Shown: positions 54,483-62,273 of the stretch, piece after piece
Position numbering within the stretch: position 1 is the first letter of the stretch
Layout: every line of letters starts with the position of its first letter
DNA from: JAUIAS01 sp030425395
Lineage (GTDB): Bacteria; Pseudomonadota; Alphaproteobacteria; Rhodobacterales; Rhodobacteraceae
Reading direction: 5' to 3'
Assembly: GCA_043553855.1 (NCBI GenBank)
Contig: CP121336.1
Coordinates: 3,224,001 to 3,288,000, forward strand
DNA length: 64,000 nt
Program-made: the position numbers and the translations under genes
The notes under the pieces: model-generated
Database searches by the model: none
Seen by the model: only the letters and a program-made list of their open reading frames with translations
Told to the model about the DNA's origin: nothing

Positions 54483-56174
54483 TCACCACAGGTACCAGCG
54501 TGCAGTGGTAACTGCCGTAACAGCAATTAGGAAATTAGTAACCGCGTGGGCGACAATAGCATCACCTACTTTTCCAGTACGCAAAGTCAGTAGGCCATAA
54601 CAGGCCCCGGCCAGCGCACCGGCAATGATATTCGAATGCATGAGGCCGAATGCCAAAGACGAACCTGCAAAAGCGATTATTGATGCTGCGCCTGCCCCAA
54701 CTTGAGGCCGTAGCAACGCGCCCAAAATACCGGGAATGCCGGCCCGAAACGCGAGTTCTTCAAGAACGGGGACTACCAAGCTGCCGCCAATCAAGCGGAA
54801 GACCATCCAGACCAGCGCCAGCGCGGTGGGCACAGAGGCGAGGGCGGTCTTGAACTCAGTATTGGCGGCTTCGTCCACAGGGATCATGAAGACCCAAAAG
54901 ACGTACACAGCGAACCCGACGCCAAATCCAGACAGGATGGAGAGCTGTGCACAATGCTCTGCGATTACTTTGATATTAAGGATTAGGAGCACGATACCAG
55001 TGGTTGCAAGGACGGGGTAAAGCCAATTGAACCCCGTGTTCAGCATTCCCAACAAAATCGAGCACCCAAGGTAAGCCGCGAGCGGAACCGTCAGCCGGAG
55101 TCCAACAGTCAACGCTTCGGACAGATCCAGAGATGTTGCAGATGTTGCATGGTTGATGCCGGCCCATTGTGGCTGTGGTTTATCGTAGCGAACAAACGGA
55201 TGCTGCAAGGCGATCATTGCGAGCGCAGCTACGCAAAGAAGCAAAACCGTGCCCAGATAGGAATGCAGTCCTTCAGCCGCGAGGCGGGCCGAGTATGCCT
55301 CTCCAACGTGTAGAAGAACGGCAATTCGAACGCTGTTGAGCAAGAATACGAGCACAATTGACAGGGACGCTACGACCAGCGCACGACCAAGTCGCAGCGA
55401 TGGCGCTTCGAGGACCACCAGCCCGCCGATGATCAGCGAAACCGCTATCATGCCTTGATATCCTGAGCAGGCGGCACTGAGAAGCACCGTAAATCCTCCA
55501 ACAGTGACCAAGGGCTTTGGTCCGGATAAGTCAATGCTGGGTGTCACGTTTCCGAAGGTCTCGTAGATGGCCAAAGACCATTTGAAAGTCGTGGCGTCTA
55601 CCGTGTCAGTGATGAAATCCAGCAGTGCGTTTTCGTTCCACGACAACGCAACCGCGGCAGCCATGGCAGCGATGCAGAAGCCGATGCTCGGCCTTGTCAT
55701 CTGTCGAAACAAGGATTTCGGCGAAACCAGCATTAAGACTGTCAGTTGCCACCAAAGGAAGGCGGCTGCAGACAAAAAATACAGTATTGAGACGCGTGAC
55801 GTAAACTGGCCTATGTCGCGTCCAAGGGGCAACATTAGGATTAGACCGCACAATACGGCAAAGCCGATCACATTGGCGGCAGCCCATGTAATATATTGCC
55901 GGGACATAGACGCCCCGGCGAACCGCCTTTCGACGGCGCTCGCAATGAGAGCAGCAATCAGTCCGAACAACGTCAGTTTGCTGGCTGTGTGGACGTACCA
56001 CAAAAACGAACCGCCAGGATGCCCTGCATCAAGCATTTTGCTTAGGAGGAGATAGCGACCGACGCTGATCTCGCGCAGAGCTATGAGTTCCAGCAGAACG
56101 GCTGCGACCGCAACAAGCCGTAACACTGGACTCGCATGATCATTCGCGGCGGATACTTGGTAAGGGATGGTCAT
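54483..56174 (-). CDS. Exosortase E / CPBP protease fusion, VPEID-CTERM system
   Basis: An integral membrane protein of 563 residues with two parts. The exosortase half has the catalytic trio: Cys236 in SAACSGYQG, Arg283 in LNSVRIAVLLHVG and His304 in EGLHSYLG. The C-terminal quarter is a CPBP (Abi) intramembrane protease with EELAFR (Glu472, Glu473), GLMHSN (His513) and the HAVTN segment (His543). This fusion is the hallmark of exosortase E, which processes proteins with a VPEID-CTERM tail. ATG 56174 overlaps the stop of the upstream gene (ATGA); the frame is open to 56213 but that start lies inside the previous gene. Three substrate-type genes with the matching tail lie upstream in the same orientation. 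It is the last gene of the locus. Confidence 0.9.
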   Translation of the reverse strand: MTIPYQVSAANDHASPVLRLVAVAAVLLELIALREISVGRYLLLSKMLDAGHPGGSFLWYVHTASKLTLFGLIAALIASAVERRFAGASMSRQYITWAAANVIGFAVLCGLILMLPLGRDIGQFTSRVSILYFLSAAAFLWWQLTVLMLVSPKSLFRQMTRPSIGFCIAAMAAAVALSWNENALLDFITDTVDATTFKWSLAIYETFGNVTPSIDLSGPKPLVTVGGFTVLLSAACSGYQGMIAVSLIIGGLVVLEAPSLRLGRALVVASLSIVLVFLLNSVRIAVLLHVGEAYSARLAAEGLHSYLGTVLLLCVAALAMIALQHPFVRYDKPQPQWAGINHATSATSLDLSEALTVGLRLTVPLAAYLGCSILLGMLNTGFNWLYPVLATTGIVLLILNIKVIAEHCAQLSILSGFGVGFAVYVFWVFMIPVDEAANTEFKTALASVPTALALVWMVFRLIGGSLVVPVLEELAFRAGIPGILGALLRPQVGAGAASIIAFAGSSLAFGLMHSNIIAGALAGACYGLLTLRTGKVGDAIVAHAVTNFLIAVTAVTTARWYLW

Positions 56175-57625
56175 ACTGGCAATTCGATCGAGATATCTAG
56201 CACAAGCAGGCATGACAGAAGAGCGAGAAAGAGTGCTGTAACCGCAACCCAGAACCTTTGCCTTGGGTGTTCTGACAGTATCACATTCATGCGTGCAGTT
56301 TCTTCGTCCGAGTAGACCTCTGACAGTTTATTCATGGCGCGCGCGCGGAACTTGACGCTTTGCCGGGACCAGAGAACGAACGGCCAAGGTGCAATGGCGC
56401 ATCCGATGACCATCAGAGGCAAGGTCCACTTCACCCCATAGGTCGGTATCGCAATCCAAGCACCGGCAATCAGCGCCGCAACCCCGCCCAGACATATTGC
56501 GCCCGCTGCAACCTGTGCTGCGCCCTTTTTGCGCAGGGTGGGGACGTATTGTAGCGAACTGCGCAAAAGCGTATCCTGGCGGCGCACCATCTGGAGCCAG
56601 ACAACGACAGCAGACACCATTGTTGCCGCAAAGAACGAGAGCGCAAAGAATGCGGCAAGACGGGCTTCTCTGGACAAAACGTTGGTTGGCGACCACACCA
56701 CGGTTCCCGGTGGTGGCGGCTCGATTGCCAGAGGGTTGTCAACAAACAGATCTGACTGGATGCCCCGTGGGCGCAAAACCTGCTGTGCCAGAACCGTAAT
56801 CACTTCCTGCTTATGCGCTTCGAATGCCTCTGCCACGATCCGTTGGCGGATCTGGTCTTGCAGGGCGCCGGGATCGAGCGGGAGCGGCGCTGAACCGAGC
56901 AGAACCACACCGGAAATAAAATCACCCTTGTTCGCTTGGGAGACCGTGCCCCCCTCGGCGCGCAGCGCATCCAGATTCAGGCGCGTTTCTTCATCAACAA
57001 CCTCGGATGTGCCCCACAACGGCGTGAGGATGACCGTTACCTCGTCTGCGTTCCACTCAGGCAAGCGGGCGTTGAGATCGGGCAAAGCCTTCGGGTTATC
57101 CTCCGCCAGAGCGAAAACGTCCGAGGCTGTCGACATGCGCGCCTCGGCATCTCCGCCGCGGATCGTCACAACAAGGTATTGATAAGACCGCCGCTCAGAA
57201 AACAGATGCGGGTGTTCATTCACATAGGCATCCAAAGCGCTTTGCGTAACGACAGGCACTTCGAACTTTGCCTGTGCATAGACCTGCAAGAGAATTTGCC
57301 GCCGCGCGTCGTCCAAAGACTCGAGTATCTCGGAAGGGAGCCTTCGCAGATCCCGACCGAACCAGTAGTCGGCCTGAAACTCTGCGACCAAAGACTCCAG
57401 CATCCGGTCAAAGCGTTCGTCTTCTGAAAGTTCCGAGAACGCAGCCCGCCCTGCGATAATCTCGCGCACATCTGATCCCTTGATGACCGAGGAACCGATG
57501 GTCGCGACGACATCATTATCGGCGATGTCCGCCGACGAGGGCAACGACTGAGCCGCCACGGGGGCCGAAAAACAGGAAAGAAAAAGGGCAGCCGTAAAAG
57601 CGGCCACCGGAACGGGGATTTTCAT
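56171..57625 (-). CDS. SurA/PpiC-like chaperone with membrane C-terminus, VPEID-CTERM locus
   Basis: A 484-residue protein with a signal peptide (residues 1-26, cut after VAAQ-like site). The following 270 residues resemble SurA/EpsD-type periplasmic peptidyl-prolyl isomerases: VVATIGSSVIKGSDVREIIAGRAAFSELSEDERFDRMLESLVAE and later YLVVTIRGGDAEARM and ANKGDFISGVVL. A clear parvulin catalytic motif is not seen. The last 170 residues carry four membrane segments (around 325, 365, 390 and 465). Genes of this type accompany exosortase loci and may hold substrates during export. It is coupled to the exosortase gene by ATGA and follows the substrate gene by 24 bp. Confidence 0.7.
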   Translation of the reverse strand: MKIPVPVAAFTAALFLSCFSAPVAAQSLPSSADIADNDVVATIGSSVIKGSDVREIIAGRAAFSELSEDERFDRMLESLVAEFQADYWFGRDLRRLPSEILESLDDARRQILLQVYAQAKFEVPVVTQSALDAYVNEHPHLFSERRSYQYLVVTIRGGDAEARMSTASDVFALAEDNPKALPDLNARLPEWNADEVTVILTPLWGTSEVVDEETRLNLDALRAEGGTVSQANKGDFISGVVLLGSAPLPLDPGALQDQIRQRIVAEAFEAHKQEVITVLAQQVLRPRGIQSDLFVDNPLAIEPPPPGTVVWSPTNVLSREARLAAFFALSFFAATMVSAVVVWLQMVRRQDTLLRSSLQYVPTLRKKGAAQVAAGAICLGGVAALIAGAWIAIPTYGVKWTLPLMVIGCAIAPWPFVLWSRQSVKFRARAMNKLSEVYSDEETARMNVILSEHPRQRFWVAVTALFLALLSCLLVLDISIELPV

Positions 57626-57649
57626 TGTGTAACTCTTGGATTGAAGGGA

Positions 57650-58222
57650 TCAGGCAACATCCTGTCGCGACCGCGTCGCGACCTGCCAGACGCCAAAGGC
57701 AAACAACAGGAACAACGCCTTGGTCAGCGCATTCGCGTCAATCTCGGGCGCGGCTGTTGACCCGCCGCCGGAGCCACCTGAGCCCGATGTGTCAACGTAG
57801 GCGACATTATATACATTGGAGTTGGTCGTCGCACCCAAGTTCGTGTTAAACGTGTTTCCACTGTCGTCCAGAAACATTGAAGGCTAACCTATAAAGTTTG
57901 GTGTGTTGTATACGAAACCCAAGTATTCTGTGGCTGAGCCTGTATTAAAGTCATACGTCCCGGCCGCGGCAGTTTTGTACGCCGCCCTAAAGTCACTAGC
58001 CTTGGTAGCATCGCCCCACCACGGCGCGGCGGTGGAGTGTTTTGTATCGGCCAGCACCGTTGACGCCGAATTCGTAGTGCTGAGCTGGGTGAATTTGATG
58101 TCGTAAGTCGTTCCGCTCACTGTGACGTTAAGTGCTTTCGCGTCTCCCGCGCAGAGGGCACCCAGACTGGCCATACAACACACGGCCAACGCGTTGCGGA
58201 TTTCTTTCGATTTTCGAAGCAT
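57650..58222 (-). pseudogene. VPEID-CTERM substrate protein, split by one in-frame amber codon
   Basis: From ATG 58222 the frame gives a signal peptide (MLRKSKEIRNALAVCCMASLGALCAGDAKA), then ALNVTVSGTTYDIKF and a WWGDATKAS region. At 57884-57886 an in-frame TAG follows NTPNFIG. The same frame then continues PSMFLDDSGNTFNTN, a Gly-Ser linker, and the sorting tail STAAPEIDANALTKALF - transmembrane segment - ATRSRQD. Without the TAG it would be a normal 190-residue substrate, so this is a nonsense mutant, or it is read through. Homology to the gene at 58990-59562 covers the whole length. It is followed by the chaperone gene after 24 bp. A conserved 23-bp element lies 98 bp before the start. Confidence 0.85.
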
Positions 58223-58661
58223 TTCTATTCCTAATTTTGAGGCTGGGATTCGTCCTGCCCATGATGGAAGCCGCACCGCTCCCGCGATTTGGATCAAATG
58301 GTAAAAAATGGTGATACTTGTCAATAATCCAGCAGTTCCGCTCTAAGCACCTGATAATAAGTAATAAAATATGCTTTCCTGCTATCCGGTTTCACCTTGC
58401 TTGACATCGGTAAAAATTCATTGGGGTTGACCGTTCTCTTTCGACTCTCGTCAATTTGCGCGCATGAGTGAAAAAATATTACTTAAGGATATTATGTATT
58501 GTCGAAAGTGTGACGGCATCGGCCAATAGTTTTTGAGTGCACGCAAATGGGTAGGGCGGCGATTCCCCACTTGTTATTCAGCAGAACCGATACATGCTCG
58601 CTTTATTGGCAGCCAGAACTCATGACCGAGGCGAGGCACTCGCCTATGTCGCAGGGGTGCA
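58223..58661. other. AT-rich gap upstream of the first substrate gene
   Basis: 439 bp without a gene. It includes the leader of the split substrate gene, a 23-bp element at 58320-58342 and, beyond it, an A+T-rich stretch (about 58350-58540) unlike the flanking coding DNA. Open frames here lack ribosome sites and similarity. Confidence 0.5.
58320..58342 (-). promoter_or_regulatory. 23-bp element shared with the regulator gene, copy 1
   Basis: On the minus strand: AGCGGAACTGCTGG then ATTATTGAC. Copy 2 at 61124-61146 differs at two positions. The end TTGAC is extended by A to form a -35-like TTGACA (58324-58319), but no good -10 follows. It is 98 bp upstream of ATG 58222. It may be the binding site of the TetR-type regulator or of another factor. 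Confidence 0.5.
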
Positions 58662-58687
58662 GAAAAAGCAGCCGCAAAAGCGGCTGC
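58662..58687 (-). terminator. Rho-independent terminator of the RiPP-like gene
   Basis: Perfect eight-pair stem GCAGCCGC / GCGGCTGC around TTTT on the minus strand, followed by TTTTT (58667-58663). It lies about 42 bp after the stop of the gene at 58729, so this small gene is very likely transcribed. Confidence 0.85.
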
Positions 58688-58728
58688 CAGAGTTTCGGTA
58701 AGATACGTCAGAGGCGGTATCCAGGTCT

Positions 58729-58917
58729 TCAGGACCCAGCCCCAGCCGTGCCGGACGACCTTCCGCTGCCGTCGTTGTTAACCGTGCCGCCGTTCGCGGT
58801 GATATCTTGGCTCGAACCAATTATCACCAACACCGGTTTCGAATATGGCTTTTTCACGGCTGCGCTGGCGGGTCTGCGAACGTGACTTATGACGCTCTGC
58901 GATTCATGCGGCTTCAT
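58729..58917 (-). CDS. Orphan precursor peptide with lasso-type leader
   Basis: A 62-residue protein beginning MKPHESQSVISHVRRPASAAVKKP. The middle YSKPVLVIIGSSQDIT has the spacing Y-x2-P-x-L-x3-G-x5-T, which is the leader signature of lasso peptides that the RRE/B1 protein binds. After the threonine comes ANGGTVNNDGSGRSSGTAGAGS. If the core began at Asn or at the next Gly, Asp would sit at position 8 or 7, where lasso rings close. ATG 58917 is preferred to ATG 58929 because GGAG lies eight bases before it. Both sides have hairpins. No lasso cyclase, protease or RRE gene is in the window, so the product could also be an unmodified or differently processed peptide. The leader assignment rests on the motif only. 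Confidence 0.6.
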   Translation of the reverse strand: MKPHESQSVISHVRRPASAAVKKPYSKPVLVIIGSSQDITANGGTVNNDGSGRSSGTAGAGS

Positions 58918-58941
58918 TATTTGCTCCATGGCACGATTTCG

Positions 58942-58968
58942 AAAGATTGCGCGGCGATCGCGCCGCGC
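58942..58968 (-). terminator. Hairpin between substrate gene 2 and the RiPP-like gene
   Basis: GCGCGGCG / CGCCGCGC with a four-base loop, then AATCTTTC on the minus strand. It may end transcripts of the substrate gene, but the T-run is short. Confidence 0.45.
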
Positions 58969-58989
58969 GCAGAGGTTTCTTGATCAGGA

Positions 58990-59562
58990 TCAGGCGATGT
59001 CCTGCCGCGACCGCGTCGCGACCTGCCAGACGCCAAAGGCAAACAACAGGAACAACGCCTTGGTCAGTGCATTCGCGTCAATCTCGGGCGCGGCTGTTGA
59101 CCCGCCGCCGGAACCACCGCCGGAACCACCGGTCGTCGACGCGGCATACGCCAACCGGCCCCCATATACACCGATAGTTTTATTATGCGTAACCGTAGCG
59201 TTGACAGTTCCGCTTTCAAAAAGGGACGTTCCACTATACGCAAAGGTATTCTCGGAAGTGTAGAAGATCAGACTCTCGAGGTTATTCGTACCGTCGGTAG
59301 CGAAATCGTAGGGCGTGCTCAACTTTTTATATTCAGTGACAATGTTGGAGGCGAGCGTTGAGTTGCCCCACCAAGCTTGCTTCTTGATTTCAGTATCATA
59401 GGTGCCTGGTCCTGTAGAGCCTATATCGTAGTACTTAATATCATATGTTGTCCCATCAACCGTGACATTCACGGCATGGGCCGGGTCTGCGGAAATCGCC
59501 ATTGCACCTGCAATCGCGGCCATCGACAGCGCTTTCGCGCATTTTTTCAGAGTGGGTTTCAT
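58990..59562 (-). CDS. VPEID-CTERM substrate protein, intact
   Basis: A 190-residue secreted protein: signal peptide (MKPTLKKCAKALSMAAIAGAMAISADPAHA, residues 1-30), a mature part beginning VNVTVDGTTYDIKYYDIGS with a WWGNSTLAS segment near 60, a Gly-Ser linker (GGSGGGSGGGS) near 145, and the sorting tail STAAPEIDANALTKALF, a membrane segment (LFLLFAFGVWQV) and basic ATRSRQDIA. This tail is what exosortase E recognises. The function of the mature domain is unknown; cell-surface or matrix location is expected. ATG 59562 has GGAAAAGAAC upstream; ATG 59577 has no site. It is the only complete substrate gene in the window. Confidence 0.82.
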   Translation of the reverse strand: MKPTLKKCAKALSMAAIAGAMAISADPAHAVNVTVDGTTYDIKYYDIGSTGPGTYDTEIKKQAWWGNSTLASNIVTEYKKLSTPYDFATDGTNNLESLIFYTSENTFAYSGTSLFESGTVNATVTHNKTIGVYGGRLAYAASTTGGSGGGSGGGSTAAPEIDANALTKALFLLFAFGVWQVATRSRQDIA

Positions 59563-59682
59563 GATGTTCTTTTCCATGTTTGGGTTTCTGGGTATTTGAT
59601 GGATGGGATGGGGTGATGCAGTGCCCCCGAGGCTGTGCAGTGCGCCGACCGCTGCCAGGCGATGAACAACACCGGGTCAGGA

Positions 59683-59895
59683 TCAGGCGATGTCCTGCAG
59701 CGACCGGGTCGCGACCTGCCAAACGCCAAAGGCAAACAACGGGAACAACGTCTTGGTCAGCGCATTCGCGCCGAACGTCGTTCCGCCGAAGGGAACGTTC
59801 AGCGCCTGGGCTTTGTCCACGACTAAAGCCGCAACCGCCGTAATTGCCGCGGCGGGTGCAGTATTTTTAAAACTTTGCAATGTCCTCGTTCCCAT
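59683..59895 (-). pseudogene. VPEID-CTERM substrate remnant with internal deletion
   Basis: A 70-residue frame from ATG 59895: MGTRTLQSFKNTAPAAAITA... is a signal-peptide-like start, followed by AQALNVPFGGTTF, the first strand of the family, joined directly to GANALTKTLFPLFAFGVWQVATRSLQDIA, the tail. The 110 residues of the mature part and the PEID motif are missing, so the exosortase signal is incomplete. The frame is not disrupted at the junction. It is the most degenerate of three substrate genes. Expression is uncertain. Confidence 0.75.
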
Positions 59896-60369
59896 TTCCG
59901 AGACCTCTTTTGTCGCCCTATACCATCGAGTTTTCCGAATTAGAGGAAAACGAAGATACCAGCAATGCTCCAGCGGTCTCACATTAAGTATATGTTTTTT
60001 ATATGAAAAGTTTGGATTCTGGGGTTTCAGTTTCACCGGAGTGCGTCACGATTCCATTTGTGAGAACGCCGCAATGCCATCATTCGTTTTATGCGCTTAA
60101 CTAAAGATATTGAATTATACGAATGAGAATTGTGGTGCCCAGAGATGGAATTAACCCGTTCTCCGCGATGAATTAAAATTCAATCACAATACTGGTGAAA
60201 TGCCCGTGTTCTGGCCCGAAAGCCAAAATCAAATAGTGCTGTAATAATCGTGTGCTGGAATGTCATCAGGACGCGGTGCGCCATCCGTTTTACTGCGCCC
60301 GTCGCCGGCCCCGTCTGAAGCCGCGATCGCCCGACGCTTTCAGGCACCGCAGACAAGCCGAACCTGCGT
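59896..60369. other. AT-rich gap between substrate remnant and regulator
   Basis: 474 bp with no supported gene, strongly A+T-rich between about 59930 and 60250. It would hold the promoter for the substrate genes. I saw no second copy of the 23-bp element here. A plus-strand open frame at 60252-60521 runs into the regulator gene antisense and looks non-coding. Confidence 0.5.
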
Positions 60370-61047
60370 TTATGAGCAGGTCAGAAGGTAGCCAAGAAGC
60401 ATTTTGCGCAGTTTTTGATAGTAACTCGGCGTCCCCCAGTCGGGATCCTCATTCAGCCGCGCCGTCAATATATCCAGATCCAGACTCTGGACGACGCCCG
60501 CCAGTTCGTCGAGGTCAATAGTAAGATGCGCTGTTGCAGGGTTATTCCTGAGATAAGCCTGCATTATGGGTGCCAACCCCGCAACATGCGGGTGAAATTC
60601 CGCATGAACCTTGTTGTGCTCCTCCCACAGCATCCGCAAGATTTCATGTGGGATTGTGCAGTTCGCGCCATAAAAGATGTCTGCGGTGAAGGTGCAAAAC
60701 TCTTCCAAGGTTCGGGGGGTGTCGCCAAGATGATGGGTATAGGCCTTCGTCGACAACAGACATACCAACTGATAGCCCTTGAGCAGGAAGCTGGTGTAGC
60801 CCTCGAACAATCGGAAAAAAGTCGAGCGGGAATAACCAGCGGTTTCCACAAGGCGCATCACGTTCAGGCCTTTGAGGGATTTGGAACGCGCCCCCAAACG
60901 CAGCCCTGCAACCAGGAAGGCAACGAAGCGGTCGTCCGGGACATGCGTTGCGGCAGCCTGCTCGATCTCGGGCATCCAGGCCACAATAAGTGCGTCAGGA
61001 TCGGCCGGATGCTCGGCGAAGGAAAAGTTCGTAATCGCGAGAGTCAT
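60370..61047 (-). CDS. TetR/AcrR-type regulator
   Basis: A 225-residue regulator. The helix-turn-helix is GLNVMRLVETAGYSRSTFFRLFEGYTSFLLKGYQ near residues 58-91 (SRSTFFRLF being the usual recognition helix). The rest is helical and would be the ligand-binding/dimer domain. ATG 61047 is used because the frame between 61158 and 61047 carries the conserved 23-bp element, which at the same distance precedes another gene; neither start has a good ribosome site. It is in the same orientation as the exosortase genes and probably controls them. Confidence 0.7.
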   Translation of the reverse strand: MTLAITNFSFAEHPADPDALIVAWMPEIEQAAATHVPDDRFVAFLVAGLRLGARSKSLKGLNVMRLVETAGYSRSTFFRLFEGYTSFLLKGYQLVCLLSTKAYTHHLGDTPRTLEEFCTFTADIFYGANCTIPHEILRMLWEEHNKVHAEFHPHVAGLAPIMQAYLRNNPATAHLTIDLDELAGVVQSLDLDILTARLNEDPDWGTPSYYQKLRKMLLGYLLTCS

Positions 61048-61123
61048 GAGATGTCGGCTAATCGTCCAGTTGCGCCAGTCTTCGAAAATCGAAGGCTTCG
61101 TTTTCTGCGGTTGCAAAGGAAAA

Positions 61124-61146
61124 GTCAATAATCCGGTAGTTCCGCT
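61124..61146 (-). promoter_or_regulatory. 23-bp element shared with substrate gene 1, copy 2
   Basis: On the minus strand: AGCGGAACTACCGG then ATTATTGAC, 77 bp upstream of ATG 61047. Two mismatches relative to 58320-58342. If the upstream ATG 61158 were the true start, the element would be inside the coding frame; the match with a non-coding site therefore favours 61047. The rest of the gap up to 61414 has no gene. Confidence 0.5.
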
Positions 61147-61414
61147 GTTATATTTCATAAAAACAATGGGTTGCCGGGGTCTTCTTCAAGGGCAGTTCCA
61201 CGTTTGGCGTGAATCGTTGACCAAGTGATAAAAAGCTGAGACGGTTTGAATTCACGCGGTGCGGAGTCGTTGCACGCCGTAGCTTCGTCGGCGACGAAAA
61301 AACGCCGAAGGCCCCCCGCAGCGGGTTACGTCGGAGCCCCCACAGCATCGGACGCCGAGTCGCGTGTGCCTTCAATCCTTTGGAATGAAAAGGCGGAGAA
61401 GCTGGAGATGAGAA

Positions 61415-61663
61415 ATGACGCCTGATGATTGGTTGGATGAACCTTTGGGTGAATACATTCGCGCGCTGTCTAAATGCCGACTCGGGCGCCCAAGCGCTTT
61501 GCGAGACGGGTTTTTTCTAAAGTCGGTGCGTGATGTGCTGAATACCTCTGATGCTGAACTCAGAGAATCAACGCTTCTTATCCCTGAAATGGGGCCAAAG
61601 ACGCGCGGAGCGTTGTTTGATTTGATACACGACCTTCGCAATGTGCTGTTTAAAATTGCATGA
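61415..61663 (+). CDS. Small hypothetical protein with helix-hairpin-like C-terminus
   Basis: An 82-residue protein with ribosome site GGAG ten bases before ATG 61415. The second half (KSVRDVLNTSDAELRESTLLIPEMGPKTRGALFDLIHDLRNVL) recalls the helix-hairpin-helix of RNA polymerase alpha C-terminal domains, where IPxMGxKT is a turn. No family is recognised with certainty. It is isolated: 268 bp after the 23-bp element and 610 bp before the next gene. Confidence 0.5.
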   Translation: MTPDDWLDEPLGEYIRALSKCRLGRPSALRDGFFLKSVRDVLNTSDAELRESTLLIPEMGPKTRGALFDLIHDLRNVLFKIA

Positions 61664-62273
61664 CCGTGTCGCCGACAGGTTTGTTCATGATGTGAGCATC
61701 CGCACTCGAGCCCAACACGTGCACGCAGAGATTTTATCAGTGTCTGGTCCAGTTATGCTGCGCACGGGTCTGCGTGATGATAAATCCGGTTTCAGGTCGC
61801 CTTTAATGCGAACCCCGTGCCACGGCAACGCGACCAATTCGTTTCGGGATGTGACCCAACCATCTGGCGGAGTGCATTTCGTGAGGGGATGAGGCTTTTA
61901 TACTCACGCTGTTTGCGCCGATAATAGGCGGACGGCAAGCGAATAATCTGTCATCTTCGTCGCTTACTTTGGACGGTTTTAACAGTCTGATTTTACATTT
62001 TTTCATTTACGCCCGGTTCCAGACCGAGTGTGCCCTGGATTGATCACCACTTAGGCGTGAGGCCGTCAGTCCGGAAAATGCGTGCGGCAATGCTGTCGTT
62101 GGATAGCGACTCGTGTCTGTGGACTCGAGCTGCGCATTTTCGAACATTTTGCCGGCGCAAAAGGATATTTTTATCCACCCGCAATTGGCATGAACCCCCG
62201 GAGACATATAGCAGCATCGCCATGTAAAATTTGCTGGCACACGAACGAGATGTTTCGAGCAGGGGACGAAGAT
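61664..62273. other. Non-coding gap
   Basis: 610 bp with lower GC and no open frame of convincing coding character on either strand. The frame of the following gene is open from 62082, but that part has no ribosome site. Nothing structural (tRNA, terminator, IS end) was found. Confidence 0.5.

Noticed and set aside
58990..59562. PEP-CTERM protein for a standard exosortase
   Set aside because: The tail reads APEID followed by a membrane segment and ATRSR, and the partner is a CPBP-fused exosortase, so the VPEID-CTERM/exosortase E system fits better.
60252..60521. 89-codon plus-strand frame before the TetR-type gene
   Set aside because: Runs antisense into the regulator, Arg/Pro-rich, no ribosome site.
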